Assembly: GCA_027600665.1 (NCBI GenBank)
Contig: JADGJL010000011.1
Span: 88,466 to 152,465, forward strand
Direction: 5' to 3'
From: Irineochytrium annulatum
Taxonomy: Eukaryota; Chytridiomycota; Chytridiomycetes; Chytridiales; Chytridiaceae
Length of the DNA stretch: 64,000 bases
Shown here: one piece after another, positions 16,466 through 26,371 of the stretch
Position numbering within the stretch: position 1 is the first letter of the stretch
How the letters are laid out: every line of letters starts with the position of its first letter
The notes under the pieces: model-generated
The model's database searches: none
Told to the model about the DNA's origin: nothing
Seen by the model: the letters and a program-made list of their open reading frames with translations, nothing else
Made by a program: the position numbers and the translations under genes

Positions 16466-18685
16466 ATGAACAACAATTGGTTTAGACGTTTGCTGTTATC
16501 GTATCTGCCTGTTTTCTTTATTGTGACGACCATTCTATTCTTTATTTTCTTCCAGGTCTTCAATGAACAGAACCGTAGAGAAGCGCTTAAGGCCAACGAA
16601 TTCCTGGCCTCACAGGTCACACAATATTTGGACAACTCTTTGCGCTCCATTGATTTTAAGGTACTGCGTGAGATTTTGACCAACCCTAACTTGAAGAATT
16701 ATTTCTCGGTATCTGGCAGCGATGATGTGTATGCCGGCATTCAGGCGGTCCAGGTGGTTGATGAATTGAAAATAGAGTATCCGCTGATTGATTCGATATA
16801 TCTCGTTCGATATGGAGATGGCACGGTCTTCAGTAACGGGAAGGCGGTTCCGATTGAAGAGTTCCCGGATGCAGGCTTTATTGCAGATAGCCGGACGAGG
16901 GATGAACAAAAGTGGGCAGGGGCACGAGCATTCCGGGCTTTCCCTTCACAAGCAACGGAGCAGGTAATTACAATTGTGCGAAGTGTAGGGAACGGCAAAG
17001 GACTTGTAGTCACCAACGTAGATCTGAGTACCCTGAGGAAGTCCATTATGCAGATGTATGATCCGGAATTTACGTTTGTGAACATCTTCAACCGTTCGGG
17101 CGGCAATCTTTGGGATAGCAGCAGACCAGAAGGGATTACAGCTTCCACTAAAACCACGTCGGGAGAAGTCTTCTCTGAATTTACGTCGAGTTATAGCGGC
17201 TGGAAGGTGCAGACGGGACTCAATAACGGCAAAATCGTCAAATGGGCTCTGCAATTTTATAATATCTGGTTTGCCTTTGCTGTAGTGGTTGTGTTGATTG
17301 GCGTGGTGTGGGTGATCTATGTGACCCGCAGAAACTACAAGCCGATTCAGCAGATTGTCACGTTAATTCAGACCGTCTCTTCGCAGAAGCAATCCGGACT
17401 GAACTATGGCAAAGAGAATGAGTTCCGCTTCATCCATGCCACGCTGGAACGCATGATTGATCAGACGAGACAATATCAGGAGGAGCATGAAGAGAATCTG
17501 ATTTTGCAGAAAAGGATGTTCTTTCAGGAGTTGCTGGAAGGCACACGAGACTTTACGAGCACGGAGCTGACAGCAGAGATGAAGAAGTTCAAACTGCCTG
17601 AGCTGGAGCATCGTTGGGCCGTCATGGTAATTGAAATGGATCGGTATGATGCATTTGCGACGGAGTATCATCATCAGGACCAATCCCTCCTGAAATTTGT
17701 GTTGTCCAGTATTCTGCAAGAGAGTGCACGCCATGAAGGAACGGAAGTATGGGCTGAATGGATCTCCGATCAGCGTCTGTACGCCATCCTCTGGATGCCG
17801 GATATGGAACAGGCCGAGGAGATGGAGCATCGATTGCTGGCTGGTTATCTGGATAGAATCGATCAGTATCTCAACTTCACCGTAACCATTGGGGTGGGTC
17901 GAGTTGCTGTCGATATTCGGGGATTGAGAGCTTCATTGAAAGAAGCTGTGCACGCGCTGGAGTACAAGGCTGTACTGGGAATAAATCGCATCATTCCGTG
18001 TAGCGATGTGCCGAATTCGACCAATGATGTGTATGAGTTCCTGAAAACCATCTCACTGCTGGTACAGGCAATGCGTTTATCGGACGATGTCTGGGAAAAG
18101 CATTTTGAAAGACTGTTTGAACAAATCAGTGAGTCCGTCCTGTCCCGTCAGGAAATTATGAATACAATCCAATTGTTATTTCAACATTACAATCGGGAGT
18201 TCGCCGAACTTCCACGGGAGTACCAGGATTCGTGGGCCGCTATATTCACCCCGCTTCTCCCAAGGCTTGAGGGCTGGGAGACGTTAGACGATTTGCGTGA
18301 GCTGTGCTGGGAAGGGTTCCGGGAACTGGCCCTACAGATGAAGACGCTGCAATGTTCGCGTAAACACAGATCTCATATTCTAGAGATTCGCAAATACATC
18401 GAAGAGCATTACAATAATCCCGATCTGTCGCTGAACTACCTTAGTGATCGATTCGATATTAATCCGAAGTATCTGAGCAAGCTTTTCAAGGATGAGATTG
18501 GGGAGAAGTTCGTGGATCTGCTCATTAGTCATCGCATCGAAAAAGCCAAATTGCTCATGCAGGAGACCGATAAGGCTATTCAGGAAATCAGTGAAGAAGT
18601 GGGATATACCAACTATAATTCCTTCAATCGGGCTTTCAAAAACGTGGTGGGTGTAGCGCCAAGTGACTACCGTAAGGCCATGTGA
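16466..18685 (+). CDS. Membrane-spanning AraC family regulator with extracytoplasmic sensor
   Basis: A 739-residue protein. A transmembrane segment (about residues 7-30) and a second one (about 270-292) enclose a Cache-like outer domain. A HAMP-like linker and a long middle region follow, and the C-terminal ~100 residues hold two HTH motifs of the AraC type, including LNYLSDRFDINPKYLSKLFK and EISEEVGYTNYNSFNRAFK. Such proteins sense extracellular sugars or binding proteins and activate the neighbouring importer. The position directly after the ABC operon and before GH3 supports that. ATG 16466 has a GGGGGG-ATCT-CGGAG stretch upstream; earlier in-frame starts (16421, 16436) would add a hydrophilic tail and lack a site. 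Confidence 0.9.
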   Translation: MNNNWFRRLLLSYLPVFFIVTTILFFIFFQVFNEQNRREALKANEFLASQVTQYLDNSLRSIDFKVLREILTNPNLKNYFSVSGSDDVYAGIQAVQVVDELKIEYPLIDSIYLVRYGDGTVFSNGKAVPIEEFPDAGFIADSRTRDEQKWAGARAFRAFPSQATEQVITIVRSVGNGKGLVVTNVDLSTLRKSIMQMYDPEFTFVNIFNRSGGNLWDSSRPEGITASTKTTSGEVFSEFTSSYSGWKVQTGLNNGKIVKWALQFYNIWFAFAVVVVLIGVVWVIYVTRRNYKPIQQIVTLIQTVSSQKQSGLNYGKENEFRFIHATLERMIDQTRQYQEEHEENLILQKRMFFQELLEGTRDFTSTELTAEMKKFKLPELEHRWAVMVIEMDRYDAFATEYHHQDQSLLKFVLSSILQESARHEGTEVWAEWISDQRLYAILWMPDMEQAEEMEHRLLAGYLDRIDQYLNFTVTIGVGRVAVDIRGLRASLKEAVHALEYKAVLGINRIIPCSDVPNSTNDVYEFLKTISLLVQAMRLSDDVWEKHFERLFEQISESVLSRQEIMNTIQLLFQHYNREFAELPREYQDSWAAIFTPLLPRLEGWETLDDLRELCWEGFRELALQMKTLQCSRKHRSHILEIRKYIEEHYNNPDLSLNYLSDRFDINPKYLSKLFKDEIGEKFVDLLISHRIEKAKLLMQETDKAIQEISEEVGYTNYNSFNRAFKNVVGVAPSDYRKAM

Positions 18686-18735
18686 TGTAAGTGCACGAGC
18701 CTAACTAATTCCGAACGCATAAGGAGAATGTGCAT

Positions 18736-21048
18736 ATGGACTACAAAGATGCTTCGCTCCCCATTCAGGAGCGGGTTCAGGATCTGATCGGACGGATGAC
18801 AACGGCAGAGAAGATTGGACAACTCATACAGCCAATGGGCTGGAAGACGTATGTGAAGGCAGCAGATGGCACAGTACAGGTCACGGAAGAGTTCGAAGCG
18901 GACATGGAACAGGGCGGAGTCGGTTCTCTGTATGGTGTGCTTCGGGCCGATCCATGGACTGAAGTAACGCTGGAGACAGGTCTGACACCACGACAAGGAG
19001 CCGTTGCCACGAATGTCATCCAGCAGTATGCCTTGGAGCATTCCCGACTGGGCATTCCCATTCTGTTCGGGGAAGAGTGCTCCCACGGTCATATGGCGAT
19101 TGGGGCGACTGTATTTCCGGTGCCTTTAACCGTGGGCAGCACGTGGAATATGGAATTATACCGCAAGATGTGTGAAGCCATCGCTGTGGAGACCCGGAGC
19201 CAGGGGGGAGCGGCAACGTATTCCCCGGTGCTTGATGTCGTGCGTGACCCGAGATGGGGGCGGACGGAGGAATGTTTTGCCGAAGATCCATACCTGATTG
19301 GTGAATTCGCAGTAGAAGCCATGAAGGGACTACAGGGTGACCGCCTCGATTCCAACCAGACGATTGTAGCTACACTCAAGCATTTTGCGGCTTATGGCAG
19401 TTCAGAGGGTGGGCGCAATGCCGCACCAGTGCATATGGGATTACGTGAATTGCATGAAATAGATCTGTTGCCGTTCAAAAAGGCAGTGGAAGCCGGGGCT
19501 TGCTCCGTGATGACCGCTTATAATGAGATTGATGGCGTACCGTGCACGTCCAGTACGTATCTGCTAAATGACCTGCTGCGCGAAGAGTGGGGATTTGATG
19601 GATTCGTCATTACTGATTTTGGCGCCATTCAGATGCTGGTCCATGGACATAACACCGCCGAGAACGGGGAGCAGGCCGTAGCGCAGTCCCTTCAGGCAGG
19701 TGTGGACATGGAGATGTCCGGTTACATGTACCGCAAACATCTCGGTCAGGCGCTGGAGCAGGGACTGATTGAAGAGAAAGATCTGGACTTGGCTGTGTGG
19801 AGGGTGCTGGAGATGAAATTCAGACTCGGGTTATTCGAACAGCCTTTTGTAGATCCTGACTTTGCAGAACGGGTCATCGGATGTGAAGATCATGTGCGGC
19901 TGGCGAGGGAAGTTGCGCAAGAGGGGATTATTTTACTGAAAAATGAAGGGGCGACATTGCCACTCTCCAAAACTGGCACGAAGCTGGCTGTCATTGGTCC
20001 GAATGCGAACCATATCTATAACCAGCTTGGGGACTACACCTCGCCACAGCCGAGAGAACAGATCGTCACCGTACTGGATGGTATTACGCGCAAGCTTGGC
20101 GCGGATTCAGGTCAGGTGCTGTACGCACCGGGTTGCCGGATTAAAGGCGATTCCAGAGAGGGCTTTGCACAAGCGCTCGCCTGTGCGGAACAGGCCGATG
20201 TCATCGTGATGGTGATGGGTGGTTCCAGCGCCCGCGATTTTGGTGAAGGCACGATCGACTTGCGGACAGGAGCGTCTGTGGTAACGGATGACCCATGGAA
20301 TGATATGGAGTGCGGCGAGGGCATTGACCGGGCTTCCCTGAATCTCATGGGTGTTCAATTGGAGCTGGTGCAGGAGGTACATAAGCTGGGTAAACCGGTT
20401 ATCGTAGTGTATATCAACGGTCGTCCCATTGCTGAACCTTGGATTGATGAGCATGTTCATGCCATTGTGGAGGCTTGGTACCCAGGACAGGAAGGTGGTA
20501 ACGCGATCGCAGATATTCTGTTTGGCGATGTGAATCCATCTGGCCGTCTTACGGTTTCCATTCCCAAGCATGTTGGGCAACTTCCGGTCTATTATCATGC
20601 CAAACGCACGCGTGGCAAGCGGTATCTGGAGATGGATCCTGCGCCACAGTATCCGTTCGGATATGGACTGAGCTACACCGAATTCACATATGAGCATGTA
20701 CGGGTAGTACCGGAAGTGATCGGGCCAGAAGATGAAGCGCAAGTGATGGTTGAGGTCACAAATACCGGAGCGGCTGCGGGAAGTGAGGTTGTACAGTTGT
20801 ATATCACGGATGTGTCGGCTTCAGTCACCCGGGCTGAAATGTCATTGAAGGGTTTTCGTAAAATCCATCTGGAGCCAGGAGAGACCCGGACCGTTACATT
20901 CCCTGTGCAAAAAGAACATCTCGCACTGATCGACTCCCGTCTCCAGTCTGTTGTGGAACCAGGCGAATTCAGACTCATGGTTGGCAGCAATTCTGCTGAC
21001 TGGACCGCTTGCAGTCTGCACATTCAGAAGGTGGGGGTGGAGGTATGA
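18736..21048 (+). CDS. GH3 beta-glucosidase/beta-xylosidase, canonical domain order
   Basis: A 770-residue GH3 enzyme with the standard order: barrel, alpha/beta sandwich, then FnIII-like domain (about residues 655-730). The nucleophile is about D294 in FVITDFGAI, preceded by KHFAAYGSSEGGRN. The second domain carries the NPSGRLTVSIP segment and the SYTEFTYEHV entry to FnIII. It has no signal peptide. It differs from the permuted GH3 at the left edge. The likely action is removal of terminal beta-glucose or beta-xylose from imported oligosaccharides. ATG 18736 has AAGGAG nine bases upstream. The stop overlaps the start of the mannosidase gene (ATGA), so the two are coupled. Confidence 0.92.
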   Translation: MDYKDASLPIQERVQDLIGRMTTAEKIGQLIQPMGWKTYVKAADGTVQVTEEFEADMEQGGVGSLYGVLRADPWTEVTLETGLTPRQGAVATNVIQQYALEHSRLGIPILFGEECSHGHMAIGATVFPVPLTVGSTWNMELYRKMCEAIAVETRSQGGAATYSPVLDVVRDPRWGRTEECFAEDPYLIGEFAVEAMKGLQGDRLDSNQTIVATLKHFAAYGSSEGGRNAAPVHMGLRELHEIDLLPFKKAVEAGACSVMTAYNEIDGVPCTSSTYLLNDLLREEWGFDGFVITDFGAIQMLVHGHNTAENGEQAVAQSLQAGVDMEMSGYMYRKHLGQALEQGLIEEKDLDLAVWRVLEMKFRLGLFEQPFVDPDFAERVIGCEDHVRLAREVAQEGIILLKNEGATLPLSKTGTKLAVIGPNANHIYNQLGDYTSPQPREQIVTVLDGITRKLGADSGQVLYAPGCRIKGDSREGFAQALACAEQADVIVMVMGGSSARDFGEGTIDLRTGASVVTDDPWNDMECGEGIDRASLNLMGVQLELVQEVHKLGKPVIVVYINGRPIAEPWIDEHVHAIVEAWYPGQEGGNAIADILFGDVNPSGRLTVSIPKHVGQLPVYYHAKRTRGKRYLEMDPAPQYPFGYGLSYTEFTYEHVRVVPEVIGPEDEAQVMVEVTNTGAAAGSEVVQLYITDVSASVTRAEMSLKGFRKIHLEPGETRTVTFPVQKEHLALIDSRLQSVVEPGEFRLMVGSNSADWTACSLHIQKVGVEV

Positions 21049-24000
21049 TTCGAATTCAACGATTCATTGAGGACATGAACCGGTCGCAGTGGCTGGATAC
21101 GATCGAGCTTCCAACGTGGGAGATGCAGAAGGCCAGGTACATTCGGCCAGGGGAATACGAGTATGAGCAGGCGGACAAGGCAATGCAGAGCTTGAATCCG
21201 CTGAACAGCGTACACGGAACGACGTATTTTCTGAGTAAATGTGTGGATATTCCAGACAGTTGGCAGGATCAAGCCATTGGGTTGATTTTTGAGACTGGAG
21301 GAGAAGGGCTGCTGAAGGTGAATGGCTTGTCTTATCACGGACTGGATCGGAATCACGGATTCGTACCTCTTCCGAGAAGTCGAGTAGGCAATACGCCGCA
21401 GTTGGAGATTGAACTCTACGACCCGATCCCGGAGCCACATGATCCACTCAATCGACAAGCTGTGATTCAGCCGCCTATTCAGGGCATTCGCACAGCATTG
21501 GTTCATATCAATCAGCCATTGCAGAGCCTGATGTATAGCGTGACGGTACTCGCCGAGTCACTCCGGGCATATAACGAGAAGGAGCCCAAGCGGATGGCAC
21601 TTGTTCAGGCCATTCACCAGGTGATGGATGAGATGTACAATAATCCGGACCGCTGGACGGATGCGGCATGGATACAGAATTTTGAACATGGACTGGTACA
21701 GTCAGTGCAGCAGGAAGACCCGGAGGAGTATCGAAGTGGCTTCATGCATCTGGTTGGACAATCTCACATTGATATTGCCTGGCTGTGGCCTGTGCGAGAG
21801 ACGGTTCGCAAGTCCAGTCGCACGTTCTCGACCATGTGTACCTTGATGGACAAGTATCCGGATTTTGTGTATTCCCAGAGCCAGCCGCAGCTGTATGCCT
21901 TCGTCAAGGAGCATTACCCGGAGCTGTACGAGCGAGTTAAAGCACGCATTGCTGAAGGTCGCTGGGAGTTGGTTGGAGGCATGTGGGTGGAGCCGGATCT
22001 GAACATTCCGAGTGGCGAGTCGCTCGTCCGGCAGATTCTGTATGGACAGAACTTCTACCAGGCGGAGTTTGGCAAACGCTCCAACATCGAGTGGCTGCCC
22101 GATACCTTTGGCTACTGTGCTTCCTTGCCGCAGATGCTGAAGCTTGCGAATATTCCTTATTTTATGACGACCAAGCTGAATTGGAATGACACCAACGCGT
22201 TTCCTTATGACCTCTTCGACTGGGTAGGCATTGACGGTACTTCAGTGCTGGCCTATCTGAATCATGGGGTGAATGAGCATACGCGGCCCAAAGATGTGGA
22301 TGAACATTGGCAATCGTTCAAGCAGAAGGATGTGCATCCCGAGCAGATGTTGCTCTACGGACATGGCGATGGTGGCGGCGGTGTGACGAATGAGATGGTG
22401 GAGTTTGCAGAGCGATCCCTTCTGATGGTCGGGCAGCCAATCAGCAAATTCAGCACGGCAGGTGCTTTTTTCGAAGACATATCGTCCAATAATCCAACGT
22501 TGCCAAAGTGGCACGGGGACTTGTACCTGGAGTTACACCGGGGAACCTATACGACCCATGCGAGGAACAAACGTAGCAATCGAAAGGCAGAGGTATTGTA
22601 CCGGGAAGCGGAGATCTGGGGGCAATTTGCCGGAGCTTGCGCTGCACACACGAAGAATGATCTGGATGAAGGCTGGAAGCTGATCATGCTCAACCAATTC
22701 CATGACATTATTCCGGGAACATCGATTCCTGAAGTATATGTAACGTCTACCGAGGAGTACACGAAAGTATTTACATTAGGTACATCCGCCTTGCGGGAAA
22801 CGCTGGATATCCTTGCGGAGAACATTGCAACCGATGAAGTTGAGGGTCTTCCCTACATTATATTCAACAGCCTCGGTTGGGAACGTGGAGAAAATATCAC
22901 CATTACAGGCGATGAACACCTCGCCGGGATGGCCGCATTTGATCGTCAAGGAAACCGTCTGGCCAGTGATCTGGAGCAAAAAGAAGACAAGTATACGCTG
23001 CTTGTGCATGTTCCATCGATTCCTGCTTTTGGGTATACAACCATATGGCTGTGCGAGGCACCGGATGTTATCCTTCCAGGAAGGGAAGAAGAACCCTTCC
23101 CTTCCACATGGGAAACTGAATTTTACACACTTGAGTTCAATGACTTGGGAGAGATCACCAAGTGGTATGACAAAACGGTAGGACGCGACTGGCTGAAGCC
23201 CGGTGATCGGGCGAATGAGTGGCAGTTTTTCCACGATAAGCCGACGTACTGGGATGCCTGGGATATCGATCCACGGTTTGAATCCCAGCGGGCAGGTGCG
23301 GTGCAGTTGGTCTCCAGAGAGGTTGTACAGCGCGGAGCTACGCGAGATGTGCTGCGTTATGTGTGGAAGCTGAATCAATCGGAGATCAGCCAGGATATTA
23401 TTTTGCATCACCACCAGCGGCGTGTTGATTTCCATACGAAAGTGAACTGGAATGAGAGTCATAAGCTGCTCAAGGTGGCATTTCCGGTGGATCTGGTGGC
23501 AGCCAAAGCAGCCTATGAGATTCCGTTTGGAGCATTGGAGCGTCCAACCCATAACAACACCAGTTGGGAGCAGGCGCAGTTCGAGGTCTGCGGGCATCGC
23601 TGGGCGGATATCTCAGAAGGCAATAGTGGTGTCAGTTTGCTGAATGATTGCAAGTATGGATACGACATCAAGGATCGGACGATTCGCCTGTCCCTGCTTC
23701 GTGCACCCAAATGGCCGGATGAACATGCTGATCAGGGCAACCATGAATTCACATATTCGTTCCTGCCACATCAGGGGGATTGGCGACAAGCTGCTGTCGT
23801 TCGCCGCGCAATGGAGCTTAATCATCCGGTGGAAGTTGTTGCAGTGAGTCCGTCTTCGGGCCACTTGCCGTCTGAACACGCTTGGGTTCAGTTCCATAGT
23901 GAGCATGTCATTCTGGATGCAATCAAGCCCGCAGAGGATGGCTCGGGAACGGTGCTGCGTTTCTACGAATCTTCAGGAGGTAGGGAAACGGTACATGTCG

Positions 24001-24152
24001 AATGGGTTAAAAGGGAAATTAAGGCGTCTGTCATTAATCTGCTGGAGGATGAGATCCATCCGTTGACTTGTGCGAATGGAGCATTCGAACTGACATTCAA
24101 ACCGTATGAAATTAAGTCAGTGAAACTTGTTCCAGTGAATCCAAATACGTAA
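21045..24152 (+). CDS. GH38 alpha-mannosidase
   Basis: A 1035-residue enzyme of the GH38 family. The zinc-binding motif GQSHIDIAWLW (H241, D243) and the nucleophile Asp (D353) in EWLPDTFGYC are in place, followed by the helical middle domain and C-terminal beta-sandwich domains. Length fits the family. GH38 enzymes remove alpha-linked mannose, as found in N-glycans. There is no signal peptide, so it is probably cytoplasmic. ATG 21045 overlaps the upstream stop by four bases and has GGTGGAGGT just before it. Together with fucosidases and beta-galactosidase it suggests a mannose-containing glycan, though GH38 enzymes also serve endogenous or fungal mannans. Confidence 0.93.
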   Translation: MIRIQRFIEDMNRSQWLDTIELPTWEMQKARYIRPGEYEYEQADKAMQSLNPLNSVHGTTYFLSKCVDIPDSWQDQAIGLIFETGGEGLLKVNGLSYHGLDRNHGFVPLPRSRVGNTPQLEIELYDPIPEPHDPLNRQAVIQPPIQGIRTALVHINQPLQSLMYSVTVLAESLRAYNEKEPKRMALVQAIHQVMDEMYNNPDRWTDAAWIQNFEHGLVQSVQQEDPEEYRSGFMHLVGQSHIDIAWLWPVRETVRKSSRTFSTMCTLMDKYPDFVYSQSQPQLYAFVKEHYPELYERVKARIAEGRWELVGGMWVEPDLNIPSGESLVRQILYGQNFYQAEFGKRSNIEWLPDTFGYCASLPQMLKLANIPYFMTTKLNWNDTNAFPYDLFDWVGIDGTSVLAYLNHGVNEHTRPKDVDEHWQSFKQKDVHPEQMLLYGHGDGGGGVTNEMVEFAERSLLMVGQPISKFSTAGAFFEDISSNNPTLPKWHGDLYLELHRGTYTTHARNKRSNRKAEVLYREAEIWGQFAGACAAHTKNDLDEGWKLIMLNQFHDIIPGTSIPEVYVTSTEEYTKVFTLGTSALRETLDILAENIATDEVEGLPYIIFNSLGWERGENITITGDEHLAGMAAFDRQGNRLASDLEQKEDKYTLLVHVPSIPAFGYTTIWLCEAPDVILPGREEEPFPSTWETEFYTLEFNDLGEITKWYDKTVGRDWLKPGDRANEWQFFHDKPTYWDAWDIDPRFESQRAGAVQLVSREVVQRGATRDVLRYVWKLNQSEISQDIILHHHQRRVDFHTKVNWNESHKLLKVAFPVDLVAAKAAYEIPFGALERPTHNNTSWEQAQFEVCGHRWADISEGNSGVSLLNDCKYGYDIKDRTIRLSLLRAPKWPDEHADQGNHEFTYSFLPHQGDWRQAAVVRRAMELNHPVEVVAVSPSSGHLPSEHAWVQFHSEHVILDAIKPAEDGSGTVLRFYESSGGRETVHVEWVKREIKASVINLLEDEIHPLTCANGAFELTFKPYEIKSVKLVPVNPNT

Positions 24153-24169
24153 TCTTCAGGAGGTATGAC

Positions 24170-25045
24170 ATGAAATTAACGAATAAGATCGGTGTCATCG
24201 TGGATAGCTTTGGCGTAGGTGTACGGGAAGGGTTGAACAAGGCGAAGGACGTAGGTGCAGAAGGTGTGCAGATATACGCCGTCAAGGGAGAGATGGACCC
24301 TGAAAATTTGTCACCTGCGGCGCGCAGGGAGCTGAAGAGTTACATCGATTCATTGGGCCTCGAAATTTCAGCCCTGGTTGGTGACCTTGGTGGACATGGT
24401 TTTCAGGTCAAGGAAGATAATCCGTGGAAAGTGGAGAAATCGAAGCGGATCGTGGATCTGGCCCTCGATCTGGGTACCAACATCGTCACGACACATATCG
24501 GCATTGTTCCACATGACCCTTCATCGGAAGTCTACGCTACGCTGCATGCTTCTTGTGAGGAACTGGGTCAGTACGCCAAAAGTGTTGGCGCTTATTTTGC
24601 CATTGAGACAGGTCCGGAAACGGCAGCTGACTTGAAAGGGTTCCTGGATACACTGTCGACCAACGGGGTATCGGTGAATTTTGACCCGGCAAATATGGTG
24701 ATGGTGACTGGAGACGATCCGGCGCAGGGCGTTCGTCTGCTTAAGGATTACATCGTACATACCCATGTGAAGGATGGTGTGCGGTTGAAGGAAGTCGACC
24801 CACGAGACGTATACGGAGCGGTCGGTTATGCGCCTATGGATCACGAAAAAATTGCCGAGATGGTCTCGTCCGGAACGTTCTTTCGTGAAGTGCCACTGGG
24901 CGAAGGTGGCGTTGATTTTGACGGATACTTTGCAGCGCTTCAGGAGATTGGTTACACCGGTTATCTGACGATTGAGCGCGAGGTAGGCAATCAGCCGGAG
25001 GAGGATATTCGCAAGGCGGTTCGATTCATTCAACAATATCGATAG
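24170..25045 (+). CDS. Sugar phosphate isomerase/epimerase (TIM barrel), divergent copy 2
   Basis: A 291-residue AP_endonuc_2-type TIM barrel. Metal ligands are visible as Glu in AIETGPETA, Asp in VNFDPANM, His in VHTHVKDG and Glu in TIEREVG. It belongs to a different subgroup from the copies at 7814 and 25058: it lacks their MKVGLSTYSL start and ENHG motif. ATG 24170 has CAGGAGGTAT six bases upstream and the gene lies 17 bases after the mannosidase, so it is part of the same transcript. A role in converting a released sugar is likely; the exact reaction cannot be read from the sequence. Confidence 0.85.
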   Translation: MKLTNKIGVIVDSFGVGVREGLNKAKDVGAEGVQIYAVKGEMDPENLSPAARRELKSYIDSLGLEISALVGDLGGHGFQVKEDNPWKVEKSKRIVDLALDLGTNIVTTHIGIVPHDPSSEVYATLHASCEELGQYAKSVGAYFAIETGPETAADLKGFLDTLSTNGVSVNFDPANMVMVTGDDPAQGVRLLKDYIVHTHVKDGVRLKEVDPRDVYGAVGYAPMDHEKIAEMVSSGTFFREVPLGEGGVDFDGYFAALQEIGYTGYLTIEREVGNQPEEDIRKAVRFIQQYR

Positions 25046-25057
25046 GGAGCTGAGCAG

Positions 25058-25930
25058 ATGAAAGTGGGCCTGAGCACGTACAGTTTGTTGAACGATTTGA
25101 ATTCTGGTGAGATGACGGTGCTGGATGTGATTGACTGGATTGCGGCAAACGGCGGAGAGCATATGGAGATGGTACCTTACGGTTACACCGTGGAGGACAA
25201 TCACGATCTGGCGGATGCGATTCGGGAACGGGCAGCGTCTGCAGGTATTGAATTGTCCAACTATTCGATGCCAGCCAATTTCGTGCAGGAGACGGAAGAG
25301 GCATTTGAAGAAGAGATGGCCCGCGTCAAAAGGCATGTGGATGTCATACACCGGATGGGTGTAAAACATATGCGTCACGACGTCACGGCGTTTACTCTGC
25401 CGAAGGAGAAGATGACCATCGCCTGGTTCGAGGAGCATCTGCCTCTGATGGTACGGGGAAGCCAGATCATTGCGGACTATGCAGCGCAGTTTGGGATCAC
25501 GACAACCATTGAGAATCACGGCTTCAGTGTGCAGGCGAGTGACCGGGTGCAGCGTGTGCTGCAAGCTGTGGACCGTCCGAACTTCAAGACAACACTCGAT
25601 ATTGGCAATTTCATGTGTGTGGACGAGAATCCAATCATTGGCGTCATGAAAAATCTGCCGTACGCTTCTCTGGTTCATTTCAAAGATTTCTACTTCCGTC
25701 CTTATGATGAGCATCCGGGTGAAGGGGAATGGTTCACGACAGCTTACGGTAACTTCCTGCGAGGGGCGATCGTTGGGCAAGGGGATATTCCGATCCGCAA
25801 AATTGTAAAGCTGATCAAAGACTCCGGTTATGATGGCCACATTACGGTGGAGTTCGAGGGCATGGAGGAATGCAAATCTGCATCCAAAATTGCCATGGAC
25901 AACCTGCGTCGCTTCTGGGAAGAGGCGTAA
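25058..25930 (+). CDS. Sugar phosphate isomerase/epimerase (TIM barrel), copy 3
   Basis: A 290-residue paralogue of the gene at 7814, sharing the start MKVGLSTYSL, the ENHG Glu, the TLDIGNF Asp, the VHFKDFYF His and the VEFEGMEE Glu, all expected to bind one divalent metal. Two such close paralogues flanking a set of glycosidases suggest distinct substrates or a two-subunit enzyme. ATG 25058 has a weak GGGAGCTGAG upstream; the gene starts 12 bases after the previous stop. A terminator follows after about 20 bases and closes the operon that begins with the GH3 gene at 18736. Confidence 0.85.
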   Translation: MKVGLSTYSLLNDLNSGEMTVLDVIDWIAANGGEHMEMVPYGYTVEDNHDLADAIRERAASAGIELSNYSMPANFVQETEEAFEEEMARVKRHVDVIHRMGVKHMRHDVTAFTLPKEKMTIAWFEEHLPLMVRGSQIIADYAAQFGITTTIENHGFSVQASDRVQRVLQAVDRPNFKTTLDIGNFMCVDENPIIGVMKNLPYASLVHFKDFYFRPYDEHPGEGEWFTTAYGNFLRGAIVGQGDIPIRKIVKLIKDSGYDGHITVEFEGMEECKSASKIAMDNLRRFWEEA

Positions 25931-25952
25931 CGAACATTATGGAGAGCAATCA

Positions 25953-25981
25953 AGGGCCGCGTCCAGACGTGGCTCTTTTTC
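25953..25981 (+). terminator. Rho-independent terminator
   Basis: AGGGCCGCGTC pairs with GACGTGGCTCT with three G-U pairs and a very short loop, followed by a T run. It ends the glycosidase region. Confidence 0.8.
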
Positions 25982-26055
25982 TCATACTACAGCAAGTGAA
26001 AAAGCCTATCAGAATATGGTTCTGCGCAAGGATTAAGTTACGAGCATCCCAAGTG

Positions 26056-26076
26056 TGGTATACTGAATATATTCAG
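26056..26076 (+). promoter_or_regulatory. Extended -10 promoter with overlapping palindrome
   Basis: TGGTATACT (26056-26064) is an extended -10 element. The perfect 14-base palindrome CTGAATATATTCAG (26063-26076) begins in its last two bases, a good place for a repressor to block transcription. The HTH gene starts 41 bases downstream. No clear -35 box is visible. Confidence 0.45.
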
Positions 26077-26117
26077 CCTGATAATAACTGGCTATGGATA
26101 GGAGAGGTCACTGATCT

Positions 26118-26345
26118 ATGCAGGTATTCGAGGACTGGAATCAGAAGGTAAAGAAGACGTTTAATGCTACGAACCCAGAGGTAGTATTGACGGTATCGGA
26201 AGCTGGAAGTTTGCTTGGATTGACCAAAGACCAGATGAAACTGTACGTGGACAAGAACAAACTTACGAAGGTCCCGATCATGAGAAGTGTTCACCGATAC
26301 CTCTTATTGAAAAGTGAAATAGATAACATCGTTCAAGCACGATAA
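26118..26345 (+). CDS. Small MerR/excisionase-like HTH DNA-binding protein
   Basis: A 75-residue protein. Residues about 25-72 read as a winged HTH of the excisionase/MerR type (LTVSEAGSLLGLTKDQMKLYV, then a basic KLTKVPIMRS wing) truncated here to its motif. There is no integrase or other phage gene nearby, so it is more likely a chromosomal regulator than part of a prophage. ATG 26118 has GGAGAGG eleven bases upstream. The palindrome at its promoter would suit self-regulation, but this is inferred. Target genes are unknown. Confidence 0.7.
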   Translation: MQVFEDWNQKVKKTFNATNPEVVLTVSEAGSLLGLTKDQMKLYVDKNKLTKVPIMRSVHRYLLLKSEIDNIVQAR

Positions 26346-26371
26346 CTTCATAGGATTGAACACAACCATTT

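Noticed and set aside
22776..23597. - strand frame (273 codons) within the mannosidase gene
   Set aside because: Antisense to a well-supported GH38 gene, with no ribosome site and no recognisable domain.
24521..25840. Long - strand frame (439 codons) across two isomerase genes
   Set aside because: It spans two clear + strand genes with intact metal ligands and is rich in His/Arg/Cys, as expected for an antisense shadow.
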